Source: Desulfobulbaceae bacterium UBA2276
GTDB taxonomy: Bacteria > Desulfobacterota > Desulfobulbia > Desulfobulbales > Desulfocapsaceae
Direction of reading: 5' to 3'
DNA: 52,779 nucleotides
Assembly (NCBI GenBank): GCA_002347085.1
Contig: DDWW01000016.1
Location: 1 to 52,779 of the forward strand
The notes under the pieces are model-generated. The model saw only the letters and a list, made by a program, of their open reading frames with translations, had not been told where the DNA came from and ran no database searches. Positions within the stretch are counted from its first letter, which is position 1; the number at the start of each line of letters is the position of its first letter. This document shows positions 42,858 to 51,622 of this stretch, piece by piece. Both the position numbers and the translations under genes were made by a program.

Positions 42858-42939
42858 TAATTATAACCTGTACTCAACCTAAAGGATTTTACGATAACCA
42901 CAAGCAATTATTACTCAATATAAGAAAACAAAACGGAGA

Positions 42940-43392
42940 TTATTCAGCTATATCAATTTCTATAACTTTACCACCAGCAGCCTCGATCTTATTTTTGGCC
43001 CCCACACTTATCTTGTCAACTTTGATTGTAATCGCGCGACTAATCTCGCCATTGGCAAGAACCTTGATCATCTGATCATTTTTGGCCAGTCCTTCACGAA
43101 CAAGCATCTCAATTGTTATGTCGGTGCCAGCATCAAATTTATTCAATTGATCAAGAGAAATAATAGAATACTCTGTCTTGAATTTATTATGAAAGCCACG
43201 TTTTGGTAAACGACGTTGCAAAGGCATCTGACCACCCTCGAATCCAGGTCGAACACTCGCACCTGAACGAGAATTGGCGCCTTTATGGCCTCTGGTTGCA
43301 GTTTTACCACGTCCAGAGCCAGGCCCTCTGCCCACTCTTTTTCGTTTACGGTTCGCACCGACATTCGGCGAAAGATTTGCTAATGTTATCAT
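42940..43392 (-). CDS. rplO: 50S ribosomal protein L15
   Basis: 150 residues (E. coli 144) from ATG 43392, which has GAGGAG upstream; the frame is open further but the start LANLSPNVGANRKRKRVGRG fixes it. The glycine/arginine-rich N-terminal part (GRGPGSGRGKTATRGHKG) and GFEGGQMPLQRRLPKRGF are L15 signatures. It begins one base after the rpmD stop. Confidence 0.96.
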   Translation of the reverse strand: MITLANLSPNVGANRKRKRVGRGPGSGRGKTATRGHKGANSRSGASVRPGFEGGQMPLQRRLPKRGFHNKFKTEYSIISLDQLNKFDAGTDITIEMLVREGLAKNDQMIKVLANGEISRAITIKVDKISVGAKNKIEAAGGKVIEIDIAE

Positions 43393-43393
43393 T

Positions 43394-43576
43394 TTAGTTC
43401 TCCTCAACTCGAACGAGATGGCCAACCTTATTCAACATACCCCTGAGTTCAGGGGTATTCTTGCGGGTAGCAGTTTTCTGCATCTTAGTCAGTCCCAAAC
43501 CGGTCAAAGTGGCTCTGATTTTTTGTGTACTGCCAATACCACTCTTGACCAAAGTATATGTGATTGTCTCAGCCAT
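43394..43576 (-). CDS. rpmD: 50S ribosomal protein L30
   Basis: 60 residues (E. coli 59): TLVKSGIGSTQKIRATLTGLGL, then RGMLNKVGHLVRVEEN. Usual place between rpsE (84 bp) and rplO (1 bp). Confidence 0.95.
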   Translation of the reverse strand: MAETITYTLVKSGIGSTQKIRATLTGLGLTKMQKTATRKNTPELRGMLNKVGHLVRVEEN

Positions 43577-43660
43577 ATGACTACCTTTTTAGTTCGAAAA
43601 ATATATAAAAAAAGCACATCTCAATTTAGACTCTACCGCCCAAAAGAGAATGTGCTCAGG

Positions 43661-44173
43661 TTATGCAGATATTTCTTCTACAGTCTTACCGCGTAATTTG
43701 GCGATACCTTGCGCTGAACGTAAAGTCCGCAGACCACTCAATGTTGCTTTAACCATATTGTGTGGGTTATTAGAACCTAAACACTTGGTCAAGATATTGG
43801 TGACACCGGCGGCTTCCAAGACGGCACGAACAGGACCACCTGCGATTACTCCGGTACCTTCAGATGCGGGCTTTAAAAGGACTCTCCCTGCACCGTACTG
43901 GCCAACAATAGTGTGGGGTATCGAAAACTCTGTCAACGACACCGCAACCATATCTTTTTTGGCTTGATCAACACCTTTGCGAATGGCATCAGGGACCTGA
44001 TTAGCCTTTCCCAAGCCATATCCAACTTTACCTTTACCATCGCCAACAACAACAATAGCACTAAAGCTGAAACGACGGCCACCTTTTACAACTTTGGCGA
44101 CCCGGTTAATGAAAACAATTTTTTCGATCAGTTCTTCAGGAGTTTCACTCTTGGAACGTTTAAAATCAGACAA
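43661..44173 (-). CDS. rpsE: 30S ribosomal protein S5
   Basis: 170 residues (E. coli 167). EKIVFINRVAKVVKGGRRF, GKGKVGYGLGKANQVPDAI and LKPASEGTGVIAGGPVRAVLE are S5 signatures. The start codon is TTG (44173), with a strong AGGGGG 7 bp upstream and no other fitting start. It lies 27 bp after rplR. Confidence 0.95.
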   Translation of the reverse strand: MSDFKRSKSETPEELIEKIVFINRVAKVVKGGRRFSFSAIVVVGDGKGKVGYGLGKANQVPDAIRKGVDQAKKDMVAVSLTEFSIPHTIVGQYGAGRVLLKPASEGTGVIAGGPVRAVLEAAGVTNILTKCLGSNNPHNMVKATLSGLRTLRSAQGIAKLRGKTVEEISA

Positions 44174-44200
44174 GGGGCACCCCCTAAAAATACAAGTTCA

Positions 44201-44566
44201 TTAAAATTGAAGCCCACCTTTACGGGCCCCATCGGAAACAGCCTTTATACGACCGTGATATATAAAACCTCCACGATCAAAAACTACTCTACCAATACCT
44301 GCGGCTTTCGCACGTTCAGCAATTAACTCGCCTACTTTTTCTGCGGCACCAGTTTTTCCTTTCCCCTCACCTATCTCAAACGCTTTATCAACTGTTGACA
44401 TAAAGACTAATGTCTTACCAACACTATCATCAATAATTTGAGCATAAATATGTTTACTACTCTTAAAGACTCTAAGACGGGGACGCTCACTTGTACCGGT
44501 AATTTTTTTACGGATACGACTTACCCGCTTTGCCCGCGCTGTGGCCTTAGCATTTGTCTTAGCCAT
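44201..44566 (-). CDS. rplR: 50S ribosomal protein L18
   Basis: 121 residues (E. coli 117), 5S rRNA binder. RVSRIRKKITGTSERPRLRVFKS and the C-terminal VVFDRGGFIYHGRIKAVSDG match the family. It lies between rplF (66 bp) and rpsE. Confidence 0.96.
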   Translation of the reverse strand: MAKTNAKATARAKRVSRIRKKITGTSERPRLRVFKSSKHIYAQIIDDSVGKTLVFMSTVDKAFEIGEGKGKTGAAEKVGELIAERAKAAGIGRVVFDRGGFIYHGRIKAVSDGARKGGLQF

Positions 44567-44632
44567 TATTCTTTACCATGTTTACTATTATTAAATGAAC
44601 CGTAAAAACCCAAGAAGGGGAATCACGAAAGT

Positions 44633-45175
44633 TTATTTTTTCCCAGCAGACTTACCGACCTTACGGACTATGTGTTCATCTGCATATCGAATTCCTTTGC
44701 CTTTGTACGGCTCTGGTTTCCGGATACTACGAATTTTAGATGCGGTCAAGCCAAGTAATTCTTTATCAATTGACTCCAGATTGATCTTGGTGTTATTTTC
44801 TACATTAGCGGTAATGCCTTCAGGTAGAATAAAATCAACGGGATTTGAATAACCGACATTCAGAGTCAAGGTATTGCCAGTGACACTCGCTTTATACCCA
44901 ACACCTTCAACAAGCATTATTTTTTTAAAACCTTGATCAACACCAATAACCATATTGTTAATTAAACTACGAAATAATCCCCGAAAGGCACTTGATTTAC
45001 CGCCTTCCTCATGGGTGTCAATCAACAGTTCATTGGCTTGCTGCACAAACTTTATTTCATCACGAACAATTCGTTCAAGTGATCCCTTAGCGCCTTTTAC
45101 CGACACATGTTGACCATCAATATTGATAGTCACACCAGCAGGTACAGGGATGGGTTGTTTTCCAATACGAGACAT
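44633..45175 (-). CDS. rplF: 50S ribosomal protein L6
   Basis: 180 residues (E. coli 177) from ATG 45175, preceded by GGAGGG; the frame is open upstream but MSRIGKQPIPVPAGV is the family start. The C-terminal signature EPYKGKGIRYADEHIVRKVGK-like block is intact. It follows rpsH by 26 bp. Confidence 0.96.
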   Translation of the reverse strand: MSRIGKQPIPVPAGVTINIDGQHVSVKGAKGSLERIVRDEIKFVQQANELLIDTHEEGGKSSAFRGLFRSLINNMVIGVDQGFKKIMLVEGVGYKASVTGNTLTLNVGYSNPVDFILPEGITANVENNTKINLESIDKELLGLTASKIRSIRKPEPYKGKGIRYADEHIVRKVGKSAGKK

Positions 45176-45201
45176 ATTTCCCTCCGTTATTTGTGGATTT
45201 G

Positions 45202-45600
45202 TTACCAAACCTCACAAAGTATCTCTCCACCTGTGTTGTTGGCTCGTGCCGTTTTGTCCGTGACTATACCAATTGAAGTAGAGATAATGGCTATACCTAA
45301 CCCATCAAGAACTTTGGCAATGGCATCAGCCTTGGCATACCTTCGCAGCCCTGGCTTACTAATCCGTTTTATACCAACAATAACAGGCTCTCTGTTTGCT
45401 CCATATTTCAAATCAATGGTCAAAGTACCCTGAACACCTTCATTGGAAACATGATAGTCGGCGATAAAACCTTCCTCTTTGAGTACCTTGGCGATACTAA
45501 CTTTAACGTTAGATTTAGGCATCTTCACACTATCAAATTTAACCATTACTGCATTTCTCAACCTGGTCAGCATATCTGCCAGGGGATCGCTCATGGACAT
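45202..45600 (-). CDS. rpsH: 30S ribosomal protein S8
   Basis: 132 residues (E. coli 130). MSDPLADMLTRLRNA at the start; ISTSIGIVTDKTARANNTGGE at the end is the rRNA-binding signature. ATG 45600 has AGGAG 8 bp upstream; ATG 45594 would also fit. S8 is the translational repressor of the spc operon in E. coli. Confidence 0.96.
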   Translation of the reverse strand: MSMSDPLADMLTRLRNAVMVKFDSVKMPKSNVKVSIAKVLKEEGFIADYHVSNEGVQGTLTIDLKYGANREPVIVGIKRISKPGLRRYAKADAIAKVLDGLGIAIISTSIGIVTDKTARANNTGGEILCEVW

Positions 45601-45661
45601 GGCGAACACTCCTTTTCTTCATCTAAATAAAATACAAAAACATCTAACAAGAGAGATTCTC

Positions 45662-45847
45662 TTACCAGCTTGATTTCACAACACCTGTAATTTGACCATG
45701 TGATGCTAATCCACGAAAACAGATCCTGCAGATACCAAATTTTCTCAGAAACCCTCGCGGACGACCACAAAGTGGACATCTGTTATAGTTTCTCACCTTG
45801 AATTTTGGCTCACGTTGTGCTTTTGCTATTAAGGATTTTTTGGCCAA
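45662..45847 (-). CDS. rpsN: 30S ribosomal protein S14, zinc-binding short form
   Basis: 61 residues, the short C+ form with two CxxC pairs: CPLCGRPRGF and CRICFRGLA. The start codon is TTG (45847): the family begins MAKKSLIAK there, with GGAGG 5 bp upstream; an in-frame GTG at 45859 would put the ribosome site inside the gene. It lies between rplE (51 bp) and rpsH (61 bp). Confidence 0.95.
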   Translation of the reverse strand: MAKKSLIAKAQREPKFKVRNYNRCPLCGRPRGFLRKFGICRICFRGLASHGQITGVVKSSW

Positions 45848-45898
45848 AACAACCTCCACTTACTCAAAACATTTATAAAATTGAATTCCAATATTACT

Positions 45899-46438
45899 TT
45901 ACTTTCTGAAGGGCATTCCCAAAGATTTCAGCAGAGAACGACCTTCCTGATCTGTTGGAGCTGAGGTTACAATAGTAATATTGAACCCTTTTACCTTATC
46001 GATTTTATCATAATCAATTTCCGGGAAGATAATATGTTCTTTAATTCCCATAGAATAATTACCTCTTCCATCAAACCACTTCGGAGATAATCCGCGGAAA
46101 TCGCGTACCCGAGGCAACGCGATGTTCACCAGTTTACTCAAAAAATTATACATCCTCTCTTCACGCAAAGTGACACAACAACCAATTGCGACACCTTCTC
46201 TCAACTTAAAACCGGCAATAGATTTTTTTGCTCGTGTAATAACGGCACGTTGACCTGCAATCTTTGAAAGTTCTTCAACAGCACCTTCAATAATTTTAGG
46301 ATTCTGAACCGCTTCACCTAGTCCCATATTAAGAACAATCTTCTTAATCTTCGGAACCTGCATAATATTGTTATATCCAAATTCTTCTTTCAAAGAAGGG
46401 ACACATTGCTCATTATAAAAATCTTTCAGCGCACCCAT
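45899..46438 (-). CDS. rplE: 50S ribosomal protein L5
   Basis: 179 residues, the same as E. coli. VPKIKKIVLNMGLGEAVQN, the 5S-rRNA-binding loop and LPRVRDFRGLSPKWFDGRGNYSMG-type block, and TDQEGRSLLKSLGMPF at the end match. It lies 41 bp after rplX. Confidence 0.97.
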   Translation of the reverse strand: MGALKDFYNEQCVPSLKEEFGYNNIMQVPKIKKIVLNMGLGEAVQNPKIIEGAVEELSKIAGQRAVITRAKKSIAGFKLREGVAIGCCVTLREERMYNFLSKLVNIALPRVRDFRGLSPKWFDGRGNYSMGIKEHIIFPEIDYDKIDKVKGFNITIVTSAPTDQEGRSLLKSLGMPFRK

Positions 46439-46479
46439 TTAATAACCCCTGTAAGCTCTCTTGCAAGCTTCTTATTAAC

Positions 46480-46833
46480 CTATGATTTAGCAGCCTCAAT
46501 GGATTCGCCACAACTTTTACAAAAGCGAACTTTGGTGCCGTCTTCAAGAAATTTCTTGCCAATGCGACCAGTTTTGGTGCATCCCGGACAGATCAATTGC
46601 AAGTTAGAGATATGAATAGGAGCCTCTTTCTCAACAATTTGTCCTGGCTGGTTCATCTCTTTAGGTTTTTGATGGCGCTTAACCATGTTGATACGTTCAA
46701 CAACGGCCTTATTTTTATCAATAAGAACTCGTAATATCTTGCCGACTCTACCTTTGTCTTTACCTGTAATAACTTCCACCTGATCATTTTTTTTCAGGTA
46801 TGTTTTTCCCTGTGCCATTTTCAATACCGCCAT
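46480..46833 (-). CDS. rplX: 50S ribosomal protein L24
   Basis: 117 residues (E. coli 104). KKNDQVEVITGKDKGRVGKIL is the KOW motif, followed by VVERINMVKRHQKP. The C-terminal part has CPGCTKTGR and CKSCGESIE, a zinc-ribbon-like tail. The start is uncertain: a near-repeat (tattgaaatggc, tattgaaaatggc) gives two ATGs, 46833 and 46818, neither with a good ribosome site. Confidence 0.94.
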   Translation of the reverse strand: MAVLKMAQGKTYLKKNDQVEVITGKDKGRVGKILRVLIDKNKAVVERINMVKRHQKPKEMNQPGQIVEKEAPIHISNLQLICPGCTKTGRIGKKFLEDGTKVRFCKSCGESIEAAKS

Positions 46834-46888
46834 TTCAATACTGTTTTTTCTCTATAAACTGAATGCCAACTATATGACAAGAAAAACG

Positions 46889-47257
46889 CTATAGAACTTC
46901 AGGCGCCAATGAGATAATTTTCATAAAGCCCTGATTCCGTAACTCTCTTGCAACAGGGCCGAAGATTCGAGTTCCAAGTGGCTCACCGCTTCCCGAAAGA
47001 ATAACAGCTGCATTGTCGTCAAATTTTACCCAGGTATCATCCATACGTCTCAACTCTTTGGCAGTACGAACGATAACAGCCTTCATAACATCGCCTTTTT
47101 TCACCTTGGCGTGAGGAATTGCCTCTTTAACAGCAACGATAATGACATCACCGATGGTGGCATATCGTTTGCGAGACCCACCAAGCACTCTCATACAAAG
47201 TACTTTTCTGGCCCCGGAATTATCGGCAACATTAAGCACTGTTTCAGTTTGTATCAT
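46889..47257 (-). CDS. rplN: 50S ribosomal protein L14
   Basis: 122 residues (E. coli 123). MIQTETVLNVADNSGAR, KCMRVLGGS-type strand and the C-terminal GPVARELRNQGFMKIISLAPEVL are L14. It lies 64 bp after rpsQ and starts the block homologous to the spc operon. Confidence 0.97.
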   Translation of the reverse strand: MIQTETVLNVADNSGARKVLCMRVLGGSRKRYATIGDVIIVAVKEAIPHAKVKKGDVMKAVIVRTAKELRRMDDTWVKFDDNAAVILSGSGEPLGTRIFGPVARELRNQGFMKIISLAPEVL

Positions 47258-47321
47258 AATTTCACCTGATTTTTCATCAGTTACAGATCACAGTATTTTA
47301 GTATATAAAAACTGGATATTA

Positions 47322-47582
47322 TTAAACAGAACGATCTAATATTGTTCTCAGACGCCAACGTTTTCTTTTACTCAGTGGACGACACTCTTCAATCAGAACA
47401 AGATCACCAATTTTGCACAAATTTTCAGGATCATCAGCTATATATTTAACTGTTTTTTTAACAAACTTACCGTACAAGGCATGCTTGATTTTCCTTTCGA
47501 CTTGAACAACAATACTCTTTTCCATCCTGTCACTTACGACAGAACCTGTTTTAGTCTTTTTTGATTTATTTATCTCACTCAT
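47322..47582 (-). CDS. rpsQ: 30S ribosomal protein S17
   Basis: 86 residues (E. coli 84) from ATG 47582. SVVSDRMEKSIVVQVERKIKH and IGDLVLIEECRPLSKRKRW are S17 signatures. The frame is open upstream to 47627, but those residues do not belong to the family. A long 104-bp gap separates it from rpmC. Confidence 0.95.
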   Translation of the reverse strand: MSEINKSKKTKTGSVVSDRMEKSIVVQVERKIKHALYGKFVKKTVKYIADDPENLCKIGDLVLIEECRPLSKRKRWRLRTILDRSV

Positions 47583-47686
47583 AATCTTTTCAATGCGAGT
47601 TATAGGAAACAGGATTTTTTTTAGCAACTGTCCAGAAATAAGATTTATATTCCTGATTATTTAAATACTAAAAAATAATTTTTATT

Positions 47687-47878
47687 TTAATTAACAGTCA
47701 TCTGGTTCCGCAGGGTCAGTATCCTGGCAACATCCTTACGCAACTTCGAAACACGTGAGGTGTTCTCAAGAGGTCTGATCCGATGTTGGAATGAAAGTTT
47801 CGAAATTTCTTCTCGTAAATCCAGTTCCTTTTTAGCAAGCTCCTCAGATGACAACTTGCGAATATCAGCTATTTTCAT
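47687..47878 (-). CDS. rpmC: 50S ribosomal protein L29
   Basis: 63 residues, the same as E. coli. KIADIRKLSSEELAKKELDL and the C-terminal RKDVARILTLRNQ form the two-helix protein at the exit tunnel. Its start overlaps the rplP stop by 4 bp. Confidence 0.95.
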   Translation of the reverse strand: MKIADIRKLSSEELAKKELDLREEISKLSFQHRIRPLENTSRVSKLRKDVARILTLRNQMTVN

Positions 47879-48291
47879 ATCATATCCCTCCGTGACACAA
47901 CTTTGGTAGCAAAAGGTAATTTATTGCCAGCCAAGGTTAAGGCCCGTACTGCTAACTCTTCATCAACGCCCGCAAGCTCAAAAATCATCCGGCCGGGATG
48001 TATCTGGGCAACCCAATACTCCGGATTTCCTTTTCCCTTGCCCATACGTGTCTCAGCTGGTTTTTTGGTAATAGGCTTGTCCGGAAAAACTCGGATCCAA
48101 ACCTTGCCACCACGTTTAATTTTTCGATTTACAGCGATACGAGCCGCCTCGATCTGCCGTGCGCTCATCTTGCCGCAGTCAAGGGCCTTCAGACCGTAAT
48201 CACCAAAAGAAAGAGATGATCCTCGAAACGCAACTCCTGTCAAACGACCCTTAAATACCTTTCTATGAAGGACTTTTCTAGGACTTAACAT
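47875..48291 (-). CDS. rplP: 50S ribosomal protein L16
   Basis: 138 residues (E. coli 136). MLSPRKVLHRKVFKGR at the start, RGGKVWIRVFPDKPITKKPAETRMGKGKG-type middle and the C-terminal KLPFATKVVSR match. ATG 48291 is preferred over the adjacent ATG 48294 because GGAG is 6 bp upstream. It follows rpsC by 50 bp. Confidence 0.96.
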   Translation of the reverse strand: MLSPRKVLHRKVFKGRLTGVAFRGSSLSFGDYGLKALDCGKMSARQIEAARIAVNRKIKRGGKVWIRVFPDKPITKKPAETRMGKGKGNPEYWVAQIHPGRMIFELAGVDEELAVRALTLAGNKLPFATKVVSRRDMI

Positions 48292-48341
48292 CATTTACTC
48301 CGTATAAAATAGTTGAATTCTCAACACTAAAGAGGTGAAAC

Positions 48342-48989
48342 TTATCCAACTGTAGGGTCTGTTTCACTTAAAACTTCACCGTTAAAAATCCACACCTTAA
48401 CACCAATAATACCATATGTTGTGTTGGCTTCAGCGAGTGCGTAATCGATATCAGCTCGCAGTGTGTGCAAAGGAACCCGCCCTTCACGCATCCATTCACA
48501 ACGTGACATTTCAGCTCCGCCCAACCGACCTGAGCAAGAGATCTTAATCCCCTTAACTCCAAATCGAAGAGCTGAACTCACGGCCTTTTTCATTGCTCGC
48601 CGAAAAGCGACCCTTCTGATAAGTTGCCCTGCAACATTGTCAGCTATCAACTGGGCATCGGCCTCTGGCCTGCGAATTTCCTGAATTTCAAGAACGACAC
48701 TTCGCTTGATTTGTTTTTCAAGATCTTTTTTCAAAATCTCGATCTCGGCCCCTTTTTTCCCAATGATAATTCCAGGCCGGGCAGTAAAAAGTTTAACCCG
48801 TACTTTTTCACCGGTCCGTTCCAAGATCACCTTGGAGAGACTCGCATGAGCAAGACGTTTCTTGAAAAACTTTCTAATCTTCTGATCTTCGATGAGATAG
48901 GTTGAGTAACTTTTATCTGCATACCAGATAGAATCCCATGTCCGGGTTATATTAAGCCTCATGCCCAATGGATTAACTTTCTGCCCCAA
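48342..48989 (-). CDS. rpsC: 30S ribosomal protein S3
   Basis: 215 residues (E. coli 233, shorter C-terminal tail). MGQKVNPLGMRLNITRTWDS at the start; KH domain with ARPGIIIGKKGAEI; C-terminal SGRLGGAEMSRCEWMREGRV. The start codon is TTG (48989), fixed by the family N-terminus, with GGAGG upstream. It lies 80 bp after rplV. Confidence 0.97.
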   Translation of the reverse strand: MGQKVNPLGMRLNITRTWDSIWYADKSYSTYLIEDQKIRKFFKKRLAHASLSKVILERTGEKVRVKLFTARPGIIIGKKGAEIEILKKDLEKQIKRSVVLEIQEIRRPEADAQLIADNVAGQLIRRVAFRRAMKKAVSSALRFGVKGIKISCSGRLGGAEMSRCEWMREGRVPLHTLRADIDYALAEANTTYGIIGVKVWIFNGEVLSETDPTVG

Positions 48990-49069
48990 AACAATCCTCC
49001 ATCAAAATACTTCGTTCATTAAATTAAAAAAAGGAAAATTATACTCATATCAACGGATAAAGTAAAGAA

Positions 49070-49402
49070 CTATTGTTCATCCAATATCACAGTGATATGA
49101 CTTGACCTTTTGATTATACCCGTTGCACGACCTTGAGCCCTTGGCATAATTCGTTTTAACGATGGCCCGCCGTCAATAAAAATTGTCTTTATATACAGAG
49201 TATCAACATCTACCTTATCATTCTGAGTTGCATTAGCAATTGCAGAATCCAAGACCTTTTTCAAGATCCTCGCACCTTTTTTAGGCATAAAATTCAAGGT
49301 GTTGATAGCTTTATCAACGTTCATTCCCCGCACAACATCAGCAACAAGTCTTGCCTTTTGGGGAGATATACGAATCCCCCGCCCTACAGCTCGAGCTTCC
49401 AT
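49070..49402 (-). CDS. rplV: 50S ribosomal protein L22
   Basis: 110 residues, the same as E. coli, from ATG 49402 with AGGAG upstream. ISPQKARLVADVVRGMNVDKA and the hook region PSLKRIMPRAQGRA are conserved. It lies between rpsS (53 bp) and rpsC (80 bp). Confidence 0.96.
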   Translation of the reverse strand: MEARAVGRGIRISPQKARLVADVVRGMNVDKAINTLNFMPKKGARILKKVLDSAIANATQNDKVDVDTLYIKTIFIDGGPSLKRIMPRAQGRATGIIKRSSHITVILDEQ

Positions 49403-49455
49403 AATATTTACTCCTGATAGTCCCGGCAATTCATACCAGGACGTTTAATCTCGAA

Positions 49456-49731
49456 CTACTTTTTACCCTTTTTGTCAGCGGTATGGCCATGATATGTACG
49501 AGTTGGTGAAAACTCACCCAGCTTGTGACCGACCATGTTATCCGAGACAAAAACAGGGATAAATTTTTTCCCATTGTGAACCGCAAAGGTAAGTCCAACC
49601 ATTTGAGGTATAATATCAGAACGTCGAGACCAAGTTTTAATTACCTTACGCGATGTAGTCTCGTTTGCCTTTTCTACCTTTTTCATCAAATGATCATCAA
49701 TGAAAGGACCTTTTTTAACTGACCGAGCCAT
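49456..49731 (-). CDS. rpsS: 30S ribosomal protein S19
   Basis: 91 residues (E. coli 92). MARSVKKGPFIDDHLMKKV at the start and VGHKLGEFSPTRTYHGH in the middle are the S19 signature. It follows rplB by 17 bp. Confidence 0.97.
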   Translation of the reverse strand: MARSVKKGPFIDDHLMKKVEKANETTSRKVIKTWSRRSDIIPQMVGLTFAVHNGKKFIPVFVSDNMVGHKLGEFSPTRTYHGHTADKKGKK

Positions 49732-49748
49732 ACGTTACTCCTTGAATC

Positions 49749-50576
49749 TTATGATCTCTTCTTGATAATATATTTATTACTTTCTTTATTGGTTCTGGTC
49801 TTATAGCCTTTTGTTGGATACCCCCAAGGAGTACAAGGATGACGACCACCGGAACTTTTACCTTCACCACCACCCATTGGATGATCAACCGGATTCATGG
49901 CCACACCACGAACAGAGGGTCGAATGCCCAACCAACGGCTACGTCCGGCCTTACCCAACTTCTGACTTTCATATTCACGGTTCCCAACCTGGCCAATACA
50001 GGCCCGGCAGAGTTTATGAAATTTACGCACCTCATTGGAAGGCAACCGCACGAGTACGAAGTTTCCTTCTTTGGCCATTAACTGGGCCGAAGTACCAGCA
50101 CTTCGAACCATCTGGGCCCCTTTCCCGATCTTCATTTCAATATTATGAATAATCGTACCAAGGGGAATATTCATCATTGGCAGACAGTTACCAGGCTGAA
50201 TATCAGCACTATCACCAGCAACAACTTGATCGCCCACAGATATCCCTTCGGGAGCAAGAATATAGGTCTTTTCCCCGTCAAGATAACTCAACAGCGCAAT
50301 ATTTGCCGAGCGATTGGGATCGTATTCAATAGAGATAACCTTGGCATTGATATCGACTTTATTACGCTTAAAATCTATAATCCGATATTTGCGTTTATGT
50401 CCACCACCAATATGCCTCGTGGTAATACGCCCGTAATTATTACGCCCACCACTCTTTGACAGGCTTGTAACAAGGCTCTTTTCTGGCCCATTTTTAGACA
50501 AGTCAGAATTTTTAATCGACACATGGTGCCGTTTACCGGCAGAGGTCGGTTTGTATGTCTTAATACTAATACTCAT
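49749..50576 (-). CDS. rplB: 50S ribosomal protein L2
   Basis: 275 residues (E. coli 273). MSISIKTYKPTSAGKRH at the start; the C-terminal peptidyl-transferase-centre block VRGVAMNPVDHPMGGGEGKS is intact, including the conserved His. It lies 94 bp after rplW. Confidence 0.98.
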   Translation of the reverse strand: MSISIKTYKPTSAGKRHHVSIKNSDLSKNGPEKSLVTSLSKSGGRNNYGRITTRHIGGGHKRKYRIIDFKRNKVDINAKVISIEYDPNRSANIALLSYLDGEKTYILAPEGISVGDQVVAGDSADIQPGNCLPMMNIPLGTIIHNIEMKIGKGAQMVRSAGTSAQLMAKEGNFVLVRLPSNEVRKFHKLCRACIGQVGNREYESQKLGKAGRSRWLGIRPSVRGVAMNPVDHPMGGGEGKSSGGRHPCTPWGYPTKGYKTRTNKESNKYIIKKRS

Positions 50577-50670
50577 GATTTCCCAGTCGCTCCATCAGGT
50601 TGTTTGAATAGATTGCTTTGCTTTATGATTAAATTGTTTACTGCCATTACTATCTAACTTTTTTGAATTA

Positions 50671-50958
50671 TTACAACTCATCCGCAAAGTTAATCTGACC
50701 TTCAGACAGTGTCACATAAGCCTTCTTCCAGTCATCTCTAAAGCCTGTAAAACGACCAACTCGCTTTTGTTTACCATGCATATTGGCGGTATGAACATTT
50801 TTCACTTTCACTGGAAACATCTTCTCAACGGCCTGTTTAATTTCAATTTTATTTGAATCAGGACTTACCTTAAAGGCAATTTTATTGTCTTTTTCCTGCA
50901 ACAATGCGGCCTTTTCAGTGAGGCAAGGCCCCTTTAAAACACTAAATACATTTTTCAT
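50671..50958 (-). CDS. rplW: 50S ribosomal protein L23
   Basis: 95 residues (E. coli 100). LTEKAALLQEKDNKIAFKV and the loop VHTANMHGKQKRVGRFTG at the exit tunnel match. Its start overlaps the rplD stop by 4 bp. Confidence 0.96.
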   Translation of the reverse strand: MKNVFSVLKGPCLTEKAALLQEKDNKIAFKVSPDSNKIEIKQAVEKMFPVKVKNVHTANMHGKQKRVGRFTGFRDDWKKAYVTLSEGQINFADEL

Positions 50959-51578
50959 GCCATCACCCTTTTTTCAAGACCTTCAATCGCAGGTTGCAAG
51001 AGGATAAGTTTTTTGTGCAGAAGAATATCATATACATTCAATCCCTCTGTTGACAGAACCTTAAAGCCATTTACATTCCGTGCCGATCTATTAACATTCT
51101 CATTCAAATCAGGGGTAATAATCAGGCCGTTATCAATGGCAAGCAGATTCATTACCTTGACAAATTCTTTTGTTTTAATAGCATCGAGGGTAAAATCATC
51201 TAAAACAACAAGATTTCCCTCCTGCAATCTGGCACTCATAGCCATAGCCAAGGCCTGTTTTTTTACCTTGCGATTCAACTTAATGCTGTAGTCTCTGGGT
51301 TTAGGACCAAATGAGACACCGCCTCCCCGCCATATCGGAGAAGTGTTACTTCCTGCTCGCGCCCGGCCCGTTCCCTTTTGACGCCAAGGCTTGACACCTC
51401 CACCAGTCACTTCAATTCTGGTCTTGGTGCAGGCAGTCCCAGCACGCTTAGCAGCAAGCTGCATTTTCACAACATCATGGAGGAGATGTTCTTTAACGAT
51501 AAGATCAAAAACCTTTGCATTCAGTTCTATCTCTCCAACTTTTTCATTCTTGATGTTTATTACACTTACAGTCGACAT
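50955..51578 (-). CDS. rplD: 50S ribosomal protein L4
   Basis: 207 residues (E. coli 201). The tunnel loop KPWRQKGTGRARAGS and IWRGGGVSFGPKPRDY are L4 signatures. L4 represses the S10 operon in E. coli; whether it does here is unknown. It lies 44 bp after rplC. Confidence 0.97.
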   Translation of the reverse strand: MSTVSVINIKNEKVGEIELNAKVFDLIVKEHLLHDVVKMQLAAKRAGTACTKTRIEVTGGGVKPWRQKGTGRARAGSNTSPIWRGGGVSFGPKPRDYSIKLNRKVKKQALAMAMSARLQEGNLVVLDDFTLDAIKTKEFVKVMNLLAIDNGLIITPDLNENVNRSARNVNGFKVLSTEGLNVYDILLHKKLILLQPAIEGLEKRVMA

Positions 51579-51622
51579 TATTTTCTCCTTGTGCCAAGTA
51601 CCGGTTCAAATAGCAGAATCAA

